DNA of 64,000 nucleotides from Algoriphagus iocasae (lineage in GTDB: Bacteria > Bacteroidota > Bacteroidia > Cytophagales > Cyclobacteriaceae). The stretch covers positions 1,103,910 to 1,167,909 of the forward strand of contig NZ_JACIJO010000002.1 in the NCBI RefSeq assembly GCF_014206875.1, written 5' to 3'. A model generated the notes under the pieces. It was not told the origin of the DNA and did not search any database. It worked only from the letters and a program-made list of their open reading frames with translations. Positions 1 to 8,372 of the stretch are shown here, piece by piece (positions within the stretch are counted from its first letter, which is position 1; every line of letters begins with the position of its first letter). Both the position numbers and the translations under genes were made by a program.

Positions 1-312
1 AGTCTGAAGAAAGCTATAGACCAGCGCAACGGCCGTTGTACCGTCTACATCATAATCGCCATAGACTAATATTTTTTCATTTTGATCAACAGCTATTTCT
101 ATGCGATCAATGGCTTCCTTCATGTCTTTCATCAAGAAAGGATCATGAAGTTGACTCAAACTTGGGCGGAAATAGTTTTTGGCTGTTTCATAACTTTCCA
201 CCCCGCGATTAATGAGCATATTGGCAAGAATCGGATTGACATTAATGTCTCTTCCGAGTTGCTCGATAAGCTCTGTTGATGCTCTGGGTTTCTGCTTCCA
301 AACGTATTCCAT
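1..312 (-). CDS. recJ: Single-stranded-DNA-specific exonuclease RecJ, N-terminal part (runs off the window)
   Basis: The reverse strand from an ATG at 312 to the window edge encodes about 104 residues of RecJ, the 5'-3' ssDNA exonuclease of recombination and mismatch repair. The tract YGDYDVDGTTA is the first DHH-family phosphoesterase motif, whose aspartates bind the catalytic metals, and it falls at the expected position near residue 90. The preceding Bacteroidota-type N-terminus (W-K-Q-K-P, then 'ILANMLINRGV') also fits RecJ. The rest of the DHH domain, the DHHA1 domain and the OB fold lie outside the window. The gene follows the tpiA-prmA operon on the same strand after an 89-nt gap, so cotranscription is possible but not shown. 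Confidence 0.93.
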   Translation of the reverse strand, partial: MEYVWKQKPRASTELIEQLGRDINVNPILANMLINRGVESYETAKNYFRPSLSQLHDPFLMKDMKEAIDRIEIAVDQNEKILVYGDYDVDGTTAVALVYSFLQT

Positions 313-401
313 GGGTTGCTATTCGGGTTTGTAAAAGGTAAAAGTGTATCTACCTTAATCTCCTAAACTGATAAAAAAGTTCTCTAAAAAAGAAATTGAA
401 G

Positions 402-590
402 CTAAGCTTTTTCTTTTTTATACTGAAACCAAAAATAACCTGGAAAGATCAGTGCTTTTAATTTCCAGTCATTTTTCTCTTTAAAACTCAAGGTGGAATC
501 CTGATGCACAGTTCGATACATTTTTCCGGCTAAGAGACAATGTCCAATCAAAGCAGCAAAAATGATTGCATATACGATGAGTTCGTTCAT
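402..590 (-). CDS. Small membrane protein, unknown function
   Basis: A 62-residue protein. It has one hydrophobic N-terminal helix (about residues 4-22, with a Cys-Leu-Leu-Ala stretch) and a second aromatic-rich hydrophobic patch near the C-terminus (FPGYFWFQY), followed by a Lys/Glu tail. The ATG lies one nucleotide after the prmA stop, which strongly suggests a translationally coupled third gene of the tpiA-prmA operon. I do not recognise the family. It is probably real because of the tight spacing and composition, and it is too short for firmer claims. Confidence 0.6.
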   Translation of the reverse strand: MNELIVYAIIFAALIGHCLLAGKMYRTVHQDSTLSFKEKNDWKLKALIFPGYFWFQYKKEKA

Positions 591-591
591 T

Positions 592-1419
592 TTAATCCTT
601 TTGCAAAATCAGTGCAGCCCAATTATCCTTGCTATTTGACTTGAGCAGTTTTAAACCTAATGGCTGTGCTACTTCCATCAAATCATCAATATCTTCTGTG
701 TAAAATCCACTCAATAGTAGGTATCCTTCAGAAGGCATCAATGAAGCATAAATTTCCATCTCGTCTAACAATACATTTTTATTGATGTTAGCCAAGATGA
801 TGTCATAAATACCTTGCGCATTAACTTCCCTGATAGTACCGATGTCCATTCTGGTGGTAAGGCCATTCAGGTCAAAGTTCTCATTCCCGTTTTCTACGCA
901 CCATTCGTCAATATCAAAAGCCTCGACCTCTCTGGCTTCTAATAAATGGGCCATGATAGCAAGAATGCCTGTACCTGAGCCTACATCCAAAACTCTTTTC
1001 CCTTGATGGTCGATTTCTCCCTGATGCTTGAGCATCTGAAATGTCGTGGCATGATGTCCAGTACCGAAAGACATTTTTGGGTTGATGACAATTTCATACT
1101 TGAAACCTTCTACAGGTTCATGGAAGGAAGCTCTGACAAACACCAAGTCCTCAACAGCGATGGGATCATAATTTTTCTCCCATTCCTCATTCCAGTTGAC
1201 TTTGGGCATGATGCTCTCATGCATGGAGATTTGAGCGGGAAGCGAATATTTCTCAACGATTTCATTGAAAGCTTCCCGATCAAATTCATTTTGTGGAGCA
1301 TAGGCATCCAATCCTTCTTCCGTTTCCATAAAAGAATCGAAGCCTATTTCCGCTAGTTCGGCAATAAGGATTTCCCGGAATTCCTCCAGGCAGGTAATTT
1401 TAAACTCCAGGTAATCCAT
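592..1419 (-). CDS. prmA: Ribosomal protein L11 methyltransferase PrmA
   Basis: A 275-residue SAM-dependent methyltransferase that trimethylates ribosomal protein L11 in the cytoplasm. Visible family signatures are the pre-SAM loop NPKMSFGTGHHATT, the SAM-binding glycine motif VLDVGSGTGILAI, the acidic ribose-binding residue in AFDID, and the LANINKN motif that corresponds to the catalytic-site N-[IV]-N segment of PrmA. The N-terminal 100 residues form the L11-recognition domain and are more divergent. Length is close to the family norm. The gene starts 7 nt after the tpiA stop and ends 1 nt before the next small gene, so the three form an operon. Confidence 0.95.
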   Translation of the reverse strand: MDYLEFKITCLEEFREILIAELAEIGFDSFMETEEGLDAYAPQNEFDREAFNEIVEKYSLPAQISMHESIMPKVNWNEEWEKNYDPIAVEDLVFVRASFHEPVEGFKYEIVINPKMSFGTGHHATTFQMLKHQGEIDHQGKRVLDVGSGTGILAIMAHLLEAREVEAFDIDEWCVENGNENFDLNGLTTRMDIGTIREVNAQGIYDIILANINKNVLLDEMEIYASLMPSEGYLLLSGFYTEDIDDLMEVAQPLGLKLLKSNSKDNWAALILQKD

Positions 1420-1426
1420 TTTTGTA

Positions 1427-2188
1427 TTAAAATGATTTAATGATATCCATGAAGTCTCTTGATTTCAGAGAAGCTCCACCAATAAGACCACCATCTACGT
1501 CAGCTTTTGAGAAAATTTCCTGAGCATTTTTAGGGTTACAGCTTCCACCATAAAGAATAGAAGTATTATCAGCGATTTCTTTTCCGAATTTGCTGGCAAT
1601 ATGACGTCTTAAAGCAGCGTGCATTTCTTGTGCTTGGTCAGCAGTTGCGGTTTTCCCTGTACCGATCGCCCAGATTGGTTCGTAAGCGATGATCACTTTG
1701 CTGAAATCTTCAGGGCTCAAGTCAAAAAGACTTTGTGTCAACTGAAATTTCACATTTGGCTCATGGGTACCTGCAGTTCTGATGTCCAAAGACTCTCCGC
1801 AGCAGAAAATCGGCTTTAAACCATTTGCCAATGCTGTTTTCACTTTGGTAGCCAAAAGCTCATTGTCTTCATTGAAATACTCTCTTCTTTCGCTGTGACC
1901 GATAATTACATATTCAACACCAAAAGAAGCCAAGATTTTCGCAGAAACCTCGCCAGTAAAAGCGCCAGATTCTTTATCAGAGCAGTTTTGGGCACCTATG
2001 CTGACGCCAGCTACGTCGCCTATTAATTTTTTGACCGGGAAAAGATGTGGAAAAGGAGGATTCAAGATTGCTATTACATCATTGACATTTTCATCTTTAT
2101 ACATGTTGACGATTTCAGAAGTTAGGATCTGACCTTCTTCAAATGTCATGTTCATTTTCCAGTTGCCGGCAACAATTTTCTTACGCAT
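1427..2188 (-). CDS. tpiA: Triosephosphate isomerase
   Basis: A 253-residue cytoplasmic TIM-barrel enzyme that interconverts dihydroxyacetone phosphate and glyceraldehyde 3-phosphate in glycolysis and gluconeogenesis. Catalytic residues can be placed: Lys11 in GNWKMN, His98 in IIGHSERR and Glu170 in AYEPIWAIGTGKTA. The phosphate-binding YGGS and GGLIGGASL loops are also present. The frame is open for 38 more codons upstream, but the ATG at 2188 gives the standard MRKKIVAGNWKMN start, so the longer form is rejected. It is the first gene of the operon with prmA and is divergent from recX, whose ORF starts 74 nt away. Confidence 0.97.
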   Translation of the reverse strand: MRKKIVAGNWKMNMTFEEGQILTSEIVNMYKDENVNDVIAILNPPFPHLFPVKKLIGDVAGVSIGAQNCSDKESGAFTGEVSAKILASFGVEYVIIGHSERREYFNEDNELLATKVKTALANGLKPIFCCGESLDIRTAGTHEPNVKFQLTQSLFDLSPEDFSKVIIAYEPIWAIGTGKTATADQAQEMHAALRRHIASKFGKEIADNTSILYGGSCNPKNAQEIFSKADVDGGLIGGASLKSRDFMDIIKSF

Positions 2189-2262
2189 CGTAGTGAGGTG
2201 TTTTAAGTGATTAGGTTTGAAAGAATTGATTTCAAGGGTAATTTGGCTTAAAATTAAAGAAA

Positions 2263-2778
2263 ATGTCCGTCTGGCGAAAAAATAACTCAGATCAGTCCAC
2301 AAAAAAGTCCTGGACTTTAGAAGAAGCGAAAGAAAAGCTGTCGACTTATTGCGCTTATCAGGAACGCTGCATCTGGGAAACGAGGCGGAAATTATATGAA
2401 AAAGGGATTAAAGAGCCACATTCCGATGAATTGATTGATTATTTGCTTGAGGAAAGGTTTATTGATGAGGAACGATTTTCCAGATCATTTGCCCGAGGCA
2501 AATTCAGGTTAAAAAAATGGGGGAAAGGAAGAATCAGGCAGGAATTGAGAATGCGTCAACTGAGTGATGAAAATATTCGAAAGGGGCTTTCTGAAATTGA
2601 TCCGGAAGAATATTATGAAACGCTATTGAGCCAGACAGAAAAGCACTGGGAACGAATCAAAGAAGCAGATTTATTCAAAAAGAAATTTAAAGTGGTGCAT
2701 TACCTAATGACCAAAGGCTTTGAGCAGGATTTGGTAAAAGAAGCAATTGAGAGTTTGAATAGGTCGACAGACGACTGA
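2263..2778 (+). CDS. recX: Regulatory protein RecX
   Basis: A 171-residue helical protein of the RecX family, which binds RecA filaments and modulates recombinase activity. Three repeated three-helix segments are apparent. The most diagnostic stretch runs through FIDEERFSRSFARGKFRLKKWG and RIRQELRMRQ, the conserved core of RecX. The N-terminus is basic and low in complexity. The gene is divergent from tpiA. Its last five codons (R-S-T-D-D) lie in the left arm of an inverted repeat at 2763-2853, so the C-terminus looks repeat-derived and may be slightly extended relative to homologues. Confidence 0.9.
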   Translation: MSVWRKNNSDQSTKKSWTLEEAKEKLSTYCAYQERCIWETRRKLYEKGIKEPHSDELIDYLLEERFIDEERFSRSFARGKFRLKKWGKGRIRQELRMRQLSDENIRKGLSEIDPEEYYETLLSQTEKHWERIKEADLFKKKFKVVHYLMTKGFEQDLVKEAIESLNRSTDD

Positions 2779-2853
2779 CCACAGTCCACAGACACTAAAT
2801 TTATCATTCAATCACTTAGAGCAGCCGTTGACCGTAGACAGTGGTCTGTTGAC
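2763..2853. repeat. Inverted repeat between convergent recX and crtD
   Basis: The 15-nt arm at 2763-2777 (GTCGACAGACGACTG) pairs with 2839-2853 (whose reverse complement is GTCAACAGACCACTG) with two mismatches. More partial repeats of the same ACTG/CCAC type lie between the arms. It spans the whole recX-crtD gap, includes the end of recX and stops 1 nt before the crtD stop codon. It could act as a bidirectional terminator or be a dispersed palindromic repeat. No T-tract is present, so terminator activity is uncertain. Confidence 0.55.
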
Positions 2854-2854
2854 T

Positions 2855-4315
2855 CTAAATCATTTCGCACATAATTTTAGAAGAAAGCAAGCAAAGTGGA
2901 ATTCCTCCTCCAGGATGAACAGAACCACCACAGAAATATAGATTTTTAATTTTTGAGGAGTAATTCGCATGCCTGAGGAATGCAGAAAATTTATTGTTTG
3001 AGGAATTCCCATAGAGTGCTCCTTGAGCCGAAGAAGTTTTGATTTCAATTTTTCTCGGGTCCAGAATTTCTTCTACCTCAATCAATGGCTCAATGTCTGT
3101 TTTTAAAATTCGATTTAATTTATGAAGAATGTTTTTCCTTGCTTCAGCAATTAGCTTGTCCCAATCCTGACCTTGATTATTAGGCACATTGATCATAGTA
3201 AACCAATTCATGCAATCCTTTGGTGCGTCATCAGGTTTATAAACGGAGGTAATATTGACATACACAGTCGGATCATGATAAATGCTTCCTTTTTTAAAAA
3301 TATGGTCAAATTCTTCTAAGTAATTATCTGAGAAGAAAATGTTGTGAAGGTCGAGTTCTTGGAAAGTCCGATTGATTCCCCAATAAAAGATAAGTGCAGA
3401 GCTTGATTTTGGTTGGTTAAGAAGCAGTTTAGGCTGTTTTTGCTTTCGCAAAATCGTTTTGTAGGCATTGACCATATCCATGTTATTGATGATCAAGTCT
3501 GCATATTTTGTCTCATTACTGGTTTTGATGCCAGTGGCAATTTTGTTTTCAACGATGATTTCTTCCACTTTTTGGTTGAAGAAATAAGTTACTCCTAAAT
3601 CTTTTGATAATTGAAATAGACTTAAAGTGATATCATGCATGCCTTTTTTGGGGAAGAAAGCGCCGATATTAAATTCCAAATGAGGAATAATATTAAGTGT
3701 GGCAGGGGTTTCATAGGGATTGGAGCCATTGTAAGTTGCATACCTATTAAAGAGTTGCACCAACTTTGGATTGTTAAACAACTTTTCATTTGCCTCATTC
3801 ATTGTGGAGAAAATCCCGAGCTTCCCCATTTTTAGATAGGATTTTAATGCTTCCGGATTAGTCCAAGTTTCCCATTTGTGCAAAGAGCGATGCATAAATA
3901 AAGGGGAGAGATGTTCATAGATAAACGAGGATTTTTGAAGGGCAATTTTTATCGAACCAGCGGGCTCGCCCAGTACCTCCTGAACTTCTTTGGCAAATCG
4001 ATCAATATCAGCATAGGCATTCAGCTTTTTTCCATCTTCCCAGAAGTAGTGACAAGCGACTGGTAACTTGATGTATTCAAAAAAATCATTTGGGTTTTTA
4101 CCGGCTATTCGAAAAAGCTCCTCTACTTGATCAGGAAGAGTAAATAATGAAGGCCCGGCATCAAACCTGTATCCGGCAATTTCAATTTCAGAAAGCTTTC
4201 CTCCAGGATAAGAATTCGCTTCAAAAACATCCACCTCATAGCCTTTAGTCGCCAGGCGTATGGAGGCTGAAATTCCTGCAATTCCCGATCCTATAATAAT
4301 TGCTTTTTTACTCAT
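2855..4315 (-). CDS. crtD: Phytoene-desaturase-family carotenoid desaturase, probably CrtD (1-hydroxycarotenoid 3,4-desaturase type)
   Basis: A 486-residue FAD-dependent flavoprotein. The N-terminal dinucleotide-binding motif is GSGIAGISASIRLA, followed by the acidic ribose-binding residue in VFEAN and YPGGKL. A second motif, YRFDAGPSLFTLPD, and the C-terminal substrate/FAD segment LYFCGGSVHPGGGIPLCLLSSK complete the CrtI/CrtD signature. The N-terminal form 'GSGIAG...RLA..GY.V.VFEAN' is that of the CrtD branch in Bacteroidota, as opposed to CrtI, which usually has 'GAGFSSL...GRAR'. The enzyme would add the 3,4 double bond in making flexixanthin- or saproxanthin-like pigments. No other crt gene lies in the window, so substrate is inferred. 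Convergent with recX. Confidence 0.78.
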   Translation of the reverse strand: MSKKAIIIGSGIAGISASIRLATKGYEVDVFEANSYPGGKLSEIEIAGYRFDAGPSLFTLPDQVEELFRIAGKNPNDFFEYIKLPVACHYFWEDGKKLNAYADIDRFAKEVQEVLGEPAGSIKIALQKSSFIYEHLSPLFMHRSLHKWETWTNPEALKSYLKMGKLGIFSTMNEANEKLFNNPKLVQLFNRYATYNGSNPYETPATLNIIPHLEFNIGAFFPKKGMHDITLSLFQLSKDLGVTYFFNQKVEEIIVENKIATGIKTSNETKYADLIINNMDMVNAYKTILRKQKQPKLLLNQPKSSSALIFYWGINRTFQELDLHNIFFSDNYLEEFDHIFKKGSIYHDPTVYVNITSVYKPDDAPKDCMNWFTMINVPNNQGQDWDKLIAEARKNILHKLNRILKTDIEPLIEVEEILDPRKIEIKTSSAQGALYGNSSNNKFSAFLRHANYSSKIKNLYFCGGSVHPGGGIPLCLLSSKIMCEMI

Positions 4316-4380
4316 TTGATTTCTAAACTAATACTAATAGGAGAATTTTATAAGTGTCAATTGATTTTGTTTTGGACAAA

Positions 4381-4412
4381 AAAAACTCCTGAAAATAAAT
4401 CCAGGAGTTTTT
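4381..4412 (-). terminator. Rho-independent terminator downstream of glyS
   Basis: AAAAACTCCTG (4381-4391) pairs with CAGGAGTTTTT (4402-4412) across a 10-nt AT-rich loop. Read on the minus strand, the stem is followed by a run of T, as expected for a terminator of the glyS transcript, which ends 17 nt upstream of it. Confidence 0.8.
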
Positions 4413-4428
4413 TTGTGATTTCAATTTC

Positions 4429-5895
4429 TTATAACTTCTCAAATACCCTTCTAAAGCTTGTTGCCTCAGCAATTCTTCCATGAAGTTCAGAGATAGGAAC
4501 TCGCTCTTGCTCAGTGGTATCTCTATGACGGATCGTCACAGTATTGTCTTCCAATGTCTGGTGATCTACAGCGATGCAGAAAGGTGTACCGATCAAATCC
4601 TGACGGGCATAACGCTTACCAATGGATGCGGCATCTTCATAAATGATGTTGAAATCATATTTCAACAGCTCAACAATCTCTTTTCCTTTTTCTGGTAGGC
4701 CATCCTTTTTCGTGATCGGAAGAACAGCGGCTTTTACTGGTGCGATAGCCGGATGAAGTTTCAGATAAGTTCTGCTCTTTTCCTCAGTTTTTTCTTCAGT
4801 ATAAGCATTGCAAAGAGTCAAAAGGAACAATCGATCTGCACCGATTGAAGTCTCGATCACATAAGGAATGTAGTTTTGGTTGACTTCCGGATCGAAATAC
4901 TGCTGCTTCTTCTTAGAGAATTCCTGATGGGATTTCAAATCAAAGTCAGTTCTAGAATGAATGCCTTCTACTTCTTTGAAACCAAAAGGGAATTCGTATT
5001 CGATATCCATGGCGGCATTGGCATAGTGAGCCAATTTTTCATGGTCATGCTTTCTTAACTTCTCAGCTGGTGTTCCCAAAGCCAAATGCCAGTTCATACG
5101 GGTTTCTGCCCATACTTTATACCATTCCAGCTCAGTGCCAGGACGTACAAAGAATTGCATCTCCATTTGCTCAAATTCACGCATTCTGAAGATAAACTGA
5201 CGTGCAACGATCTCATTTCGGAATGCTTTACCGATCTGAGCTATTCCAAAAGGAACTTTCATTCTGGCAGTTTTCTGTACATTAAGGAAGTTGACAAAAA
5301 TCCCTTGGGCAGTTTCTGGTCTTAGGTAAATCGTGGATGCATCTTCTGCCACAGAACCCACTTGAGTAGAAAACATCAAGTTGAATTGACGAACGTCTGT
5401 CCAGTTAGAAGTTCCAGAGATTGGGCATTTGATTCCTTCGTTGATAATCAAATCTCGTACGCCAGCAAGATCTTCTGCTTCTAACATTCTTGCCAAAGCA
5501 CCAGTCAGAGAATTTGCTTTTTCGATGTCACCCGCTCTTTCAAAAGTAGCCGCATGCTCTTCAACCAACACATCCGCACGGTATCTTTTCTTGGAGTCTT
5601 TGTTGTCGATCATTGGATCATTGAAGGAATCCACGTGACCTGAAGCCTTCCAGGTAGTTGGGTGCATAAAAATTGCAGCATCAATCCCAACAATATTTTC
5701 CTGTACGCGAGTCATGGTTTCCCACCATAGACGTTTTAGGTTGTTTTTCAATTCAACCCCATATGCTCCATAATCATAGACAGCCTGCAAGCCATCATAG
5801 ATTTCGGAACTTGGGTAAACAAAGCCATACTCTTTGGCATGGGAAATAATATCTTTCAATTGGGCGTTTTCCGCCGGAGTTGCTGTTTTTGCCAT
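4429..5895 (-). CDS. glyS: Glycyl-tRNA synthetase (dimeric type)
   Basis: A 488-residue class II aminoacyl-tRNA synthetase of the single-chain alpha2 type that charges tRNA-Gly. The N-terminus carries the GlyRS signature with KEYGFVYPSSEIYDG and DYGAYGVELKNNLK. Motif 2 is visible in FRNEIVARQFIFRMREFEQMEMQFF, and motif 3 in ETSIGADRLFL. The C-terminal third is the HGTP-type anticodon-binding domain (APVKAAVLPI to the end). A -7 element, TAATTTTG, ends only 5 nt before the ATG, so the mRNA may be leaderless. A clear terminator follows the gene. Confidence 0.96.
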   Translation of the reverse strand: MAKTATPAENAQLKDIISHAKEYGFVYPSSEIYDGLQAVYDYGAYGVELKNNLKRLWWETMTRVQENIVGIDAAIFMHPTTWKASGHVDSFNDPMIDNKDSKKRYRADVLVEEHAATFERAGDIEKANSLTGALARMLEAEDLAGVRDLIINEGIKCPISGTSNWTDVRQFNLMFSTQVGSVAEDASTIYLRPETAQGIFVNFLNVQKTARMKVPFGIAQIGKAFRNEIVARQFIFRMREFEQMEMQFFVRPGTELEWYKVWAETRMNWHLALGTPAEKLRKHDHEKLAHYANAAMDIEYEFPFGFKEVEGIHSRTDFDLKSHQEFSKKKQQYFDPEVNQNYIPYVIETSIGADRLFLLTLCNAYTEEKTEEKSRTYLKLHPAIAPVKAAVLPITKKDGLPEKGKEIVELLKYDFNIIYEDAASIGKRYARQDLIGTPFCIAVDHQTLEDNTVTIRHRDTTEQERVPISELHGRIAEATSFRRVFEKL

Positions 5896-5900
5896 GGCCG

Positions 5901-5908
5901 CAAAATTA
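5901..5908 (-). promoter_or_regulatory. -7 promoter element for glyS
   Basis: On the minus strand this reads TAATTTTG, a perfect match to the Bacteroidota TAnnTTTG -7 element. Only five nucleotides (CGGCC) separate it from the ATG at 5895. A TTTG at 5934-5937 could be the -33 element, but the 25-nt spacer is longer than usual. Confidence 0.55.
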
Positions 5909-5986
5909 AAGAAACAAATTGATATCTGGGGAGCAAAAAAAGTCTTTAATGGCTAAAAACGAGGGAATATCTTTTTCAAAAAAGTA

Positions 5987-6020
5987 AAAGGCCAAATTTC
6001 ATTGAAGAAAAATGGCCTTT
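5987..6020 (-). terminator. Probable terminator of the small outer-membrane protein gene
   Basis: AAAGGCCA (5987-5994) pairs with TGGCCTTT (6013-6020) around an 18-nt AT-rich loop, 20 nt past the stop of the gene at 6041. On the minus strand it is followed by TTTTACTTTTTT, a broken U-tract. Confidence 0.6.
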
Positions 6021-6040
6021 ATATTGAGTATTACTAATTC

Positions 6041-6484
6041 CTATTTAAATGTATATTTCACTCCGACTCCTCCTCTGAGATAGCTATGAGAGTGGTCAGC
6101 AAATACTGGCGCTGCTTCTACCAAGAATCCCAGATTCCTAGTGTTGCTAAAAGGTTTAATCAAAACCCCTACTGGAATAGCTAAATAAATATCATTATGA
6201 TCGTCGTGGTGCTTGTGGTTATGATGATGACCTAACAAGCCTAATCCTGCGCCAACGTAGGCATTCACTTCAGTTTTTCTGACAAAATTATATCCGCCCA
6301 TCAATTCTAATCCTATATCGTGGCCAATGCCAAGTCTTGCTTCTCCGAAAAACTCTCTGTCAGGATCAGTTCCAACAGTGATAAATGTATCAGAACTCTG
6401 GAAGTTGATGCCAACTGCTACCTGAGCCTGAGAAATTGAGACAAAAGCAAAAACTGCGAATGCTAGTAATAATACCTTTTTCAT
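6041..6484 (-). CDS. Small outer-membrane beta-barrel protein with a histidine-rich loop
   Basis: A 147-residue exported protein. The first 20 residues form a signal peptide with an A-Q-A cleavage site (SISQAQVAVG). The rest alternates hydrophobic and polar residues and ends in an aromatic, barrel-type C-terminus (KYTFK). It resembles a short eight-strand OmpA/OmpW-like barrel, such as 'outer membrane beta-barrel protein' families in Bacteroidota. The striking feature is a surface loop near residue 85, HHHNHKHHDDHND, with eight His and three Asp in thirteen residues, plus a further HSH near the C-terminus. That loop could bind Zn, Ni or Cu. No specific function is assigned. It is monocistronic, with its own terminator. 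Confidence 0.75.
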   Translation of the reverse strand: MKKVLLLAFAVFAFVSISQAQVAVGINFQSSDTFITVGTDPDREFFGEARLGIGHDIGLELMGGYNFVRKTEVNAYVGAGLGLLGHHHNHKHHDDHNDIYLAIPVGVLIKPFSNTRNLGFLVEAAPVFADHSHSYLRGGVGVKYTFK

Positions 6485-6632
6485 TGTGATTTAAATTTGA
6501 TCCTTTTTGGATGCATGGAATCTCGTATGCCAAATAGATATCACAACAGTTGCGATTCTATTGATACTCGATTTCAAGGTGGTTTAATTTATTTTTAAAC
6601 CATTATTCCAAGAAAGAGCCAAACTTAAAATA

Positions 6633-7679
6633 TTACCATTTTCCTTCTGTTCTGGAGATGGTTCGTTTTTCTTCAGAGCTCAAAAAAGAGGCTTCTATCA
6701 TTTTTAAAACACTGATTGTCTGAGGTATAGTGATATTTAGTGGAGTGTTCTTCAAAATAGCATCTGCGACATTGCTGTATAAAATCTTATAATCTCCCGG
6801 TACAGATGGATATGGTTTGATTTCCTCGTTGAGGAAAATTTTTCCCCAACTCTCCTCAGCTTCCACACCCCATTTCTCCCCTTCTGGTAAAATTCCATTT
6901 TTAAAAGCCTGCTCTTGTACATCCATTCCATATTTCAGATAAGAGCCATTTTGACCTAAAAGAAGAAATTTAGGAGTTGGGGCATTTACTAAAGTTCCAG
7001 CTGTTACCCTTGCTTTAAAACCCTCATAGTGCATGACGATGTCAAAATGATCATCGACCATCGCTCTTTTTCTTTGTTTTTGAATGTCCGCTTGGATGGA
7101 ATCAGGAGCTCCAAAGGTTATAAAAACTTGGTCGATTAAATGTGACCCTAAGTCATACGTAATCCCATTTCCTGGGCCAGCATCCTCTCTCCAATTTCCG
7201 GAGAGATTAGGTCGGAATCTGTCAAAATGAGACTCGAGGTATACCAACTCACCAAGGATGTTTTCTGAAACCAGTTTTTGAATGGTTAAAATATCCCCGT
7301 CAAATCTTCTATTATGAAATACAGAACAAACTTTCCCTGTCTTTTCTGCCAAGACTTTCAATTGCTCAGCTTCATGGGAATATATGGTTACTGGTTTGTC
7401 AATAACCACATGTTTACCTGCCTCCAAGCATTGCATGGCCATAGGAAAATGGAAGGTATTTGGAGTGGTGATGACTACCAGATCCACATCTCCATGTTCC
7501 AAAAGCTCATCTAAGCTCTTGAATATTTTTACCGAAGGATATTTTTCCTGGCTTTTTGAAGTTCTCCTTTCCACCACTGCCACCAAATCCAAATCAGGAC
7601 AAACCGTAATCAATGGTGCATGCATCTTTTCTGCTACGGAGCCAAAGCCCACGATCGCTGTTTTGATAGGAGAGTTCAT
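6633..7679 (-). CDS. Gfo/Idh/MocA-family NAD(P)-dependent oxidoreductase
   Basis: A 348-residue two-domain dehydrogenase. The N-terminal Rossmann motif is TAIVGFGSVAEKMHAP, and the conserved E-K-P segment appears as VVIDKPVT. The C-terminal domain contains the catalytic Asp/His motif as YDLGSHLIDQ. Members oxidise or reduce sugars and inositols. The overall pattern is closest to the YdgJ/YvaA branch, but the substrate cannot be told from sequence. It starts 3 nt after the stop of the response regulator, so it is the last gene of the sensor operon. Its role there is unclear. It could be a target of the pathway or merely a downstream passenger. Confidence 0.88.
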   Translation of the reverse strand: MNSPIKTAIVGFGSVAEKMHAPLITVCPDLDLVAVVERRTSKSQEKYPSVKIFKSLDELLEHGDVDLVVITTPNTFHFPMAMQCLEAGKHVVIDKPVTIYSHEAEQLKVLAEKTGKVCSVFHNRRFDGDILTIQKLVSENILGELVYLESHFDRFRPNLSGNWREDAGPGNGITYDLGSHLIDQVFITFGAPDSIQADIQKQRKRAMVDDHFDIVMHYEGFKARVTAGTLVNAPTPKFLLLGQNGSYLKYGMDVQEQAFKNGILPEGEKWGVEAEESWGKIFLNEEIKPYPSVPGDYKILYSNVADAILKNTPLNITIPQTISVLKMIEASFLSSEEKRTISRTEGKW

Positions 7680-7682
7680 AAG

Positions 7683-8309
7683 TTAAAGGTGCATATCCTG
7701 GACTTTATTGACTAATTCTATCCTGGAAGTGACTTGAAGTTTAGAATGGATGTTTTTTCGGTGAGTTTCTATGGTCTGCACGCTGAGATTTAATTCATCG
7801 GCGATTTCCTTGTTTTGCTTCCCTTCTTTGATCAGTTTGATGATCTGTACTTCCCTTCTGGAAAGTTTGAATTTCTCTCGGAAAGCATCAAAGAATGAGC
7901 TTTGATTTGCCTGCTGAATAACTCGCATAAAGTTTGGCAAATGGCGACCTTCAAAAACTTCGTGGATGGTATATACAAGCTCATCAGGATCTGCGTCCTT
8001 TAATACAAATGCATCAGCCCCATCGTGCAGGCATTTTTTATAGATTTTTTCGTCATCGTACATGGAGAGCACGACAACTTTGATATGAGGATGATTCTTT
8101 TTTACAAATTCTAAGACCCCGAATCCATCTAAAATAGGCATGTTCAGGTCTGTTAGGACCACGTCTGGAAGATCTGTGGAAATTTCATCTATAAGCTCTT
8201 TGCCATTCGCATAAAGCCCCATGACTAATAAATCTTCGTGTTCTTCCAAAAGTCCTTCCAAGCCTTTAGCGAATAGTTTATGGTCATCAGCTAAAGAAAT
8301 TCTGATCAT
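7683..8309 (-). CDS. NarL/FixJ-type DNA-binding response regulator
   Basis: A 208-residue two-component regulator. The receiver domain (about 1-120) has the acidic pair in LADDH, the phospho-acceptor Asp54 in VLTDLNMP, the switch residues in VVVLSMYD and Lys in FVLKDAD. The C-terminal LuxR-type helix-turn-helix (about 145-205) is evident from LSRREVQIIKLI and NKEIADELNLSVQTIETHRKNI. It lies 63 nt downstream of the histidine kinase gene and is its probable partner. Targets are unknown. The nearby seven-TM array and the Gfo/Idh/MocA gene are natural candidates, but no operator could be identified. Confidence 0.95.
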   Translation of the reverse strand: MIRISLADDHKLFAKGLEGLLEEHEDLLVMGLYANGKELIDEISTDLPDVVLTDLNMPILDGFGVLEFVKKNHPHIKVVVLSMYDDEKIYKKCLHDGADAFVLKDADPDELVYTIHEVFEGRHLPNFMRVIQQANQSSFFDAFREKFKLSRREVQIIKLIKEGKQNKEIADELNLSVQTIETHRKNIHSKLQVTSRIELVNKVQDMHL

Positions 8310-8372
8310 TTGGGCTAAGGGTAGGTGTTAAGACTTAAATTTTTAATAATACCCCAAATTACAGCCTGTATT

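Noticed and set aside
1003..1356. 117-residue plus-strand open frame inside prmA
   Set aside because: It is a shadow of prmA in another frame; the prmA motifs are decisive.
2189..2302. 38-residue N-terminal extension of triosephosphate isomerase
   Set aside because: It overlaps the recX start and is absent from the family. The canonical MRKKIVAGNWKMN start is at 2188.
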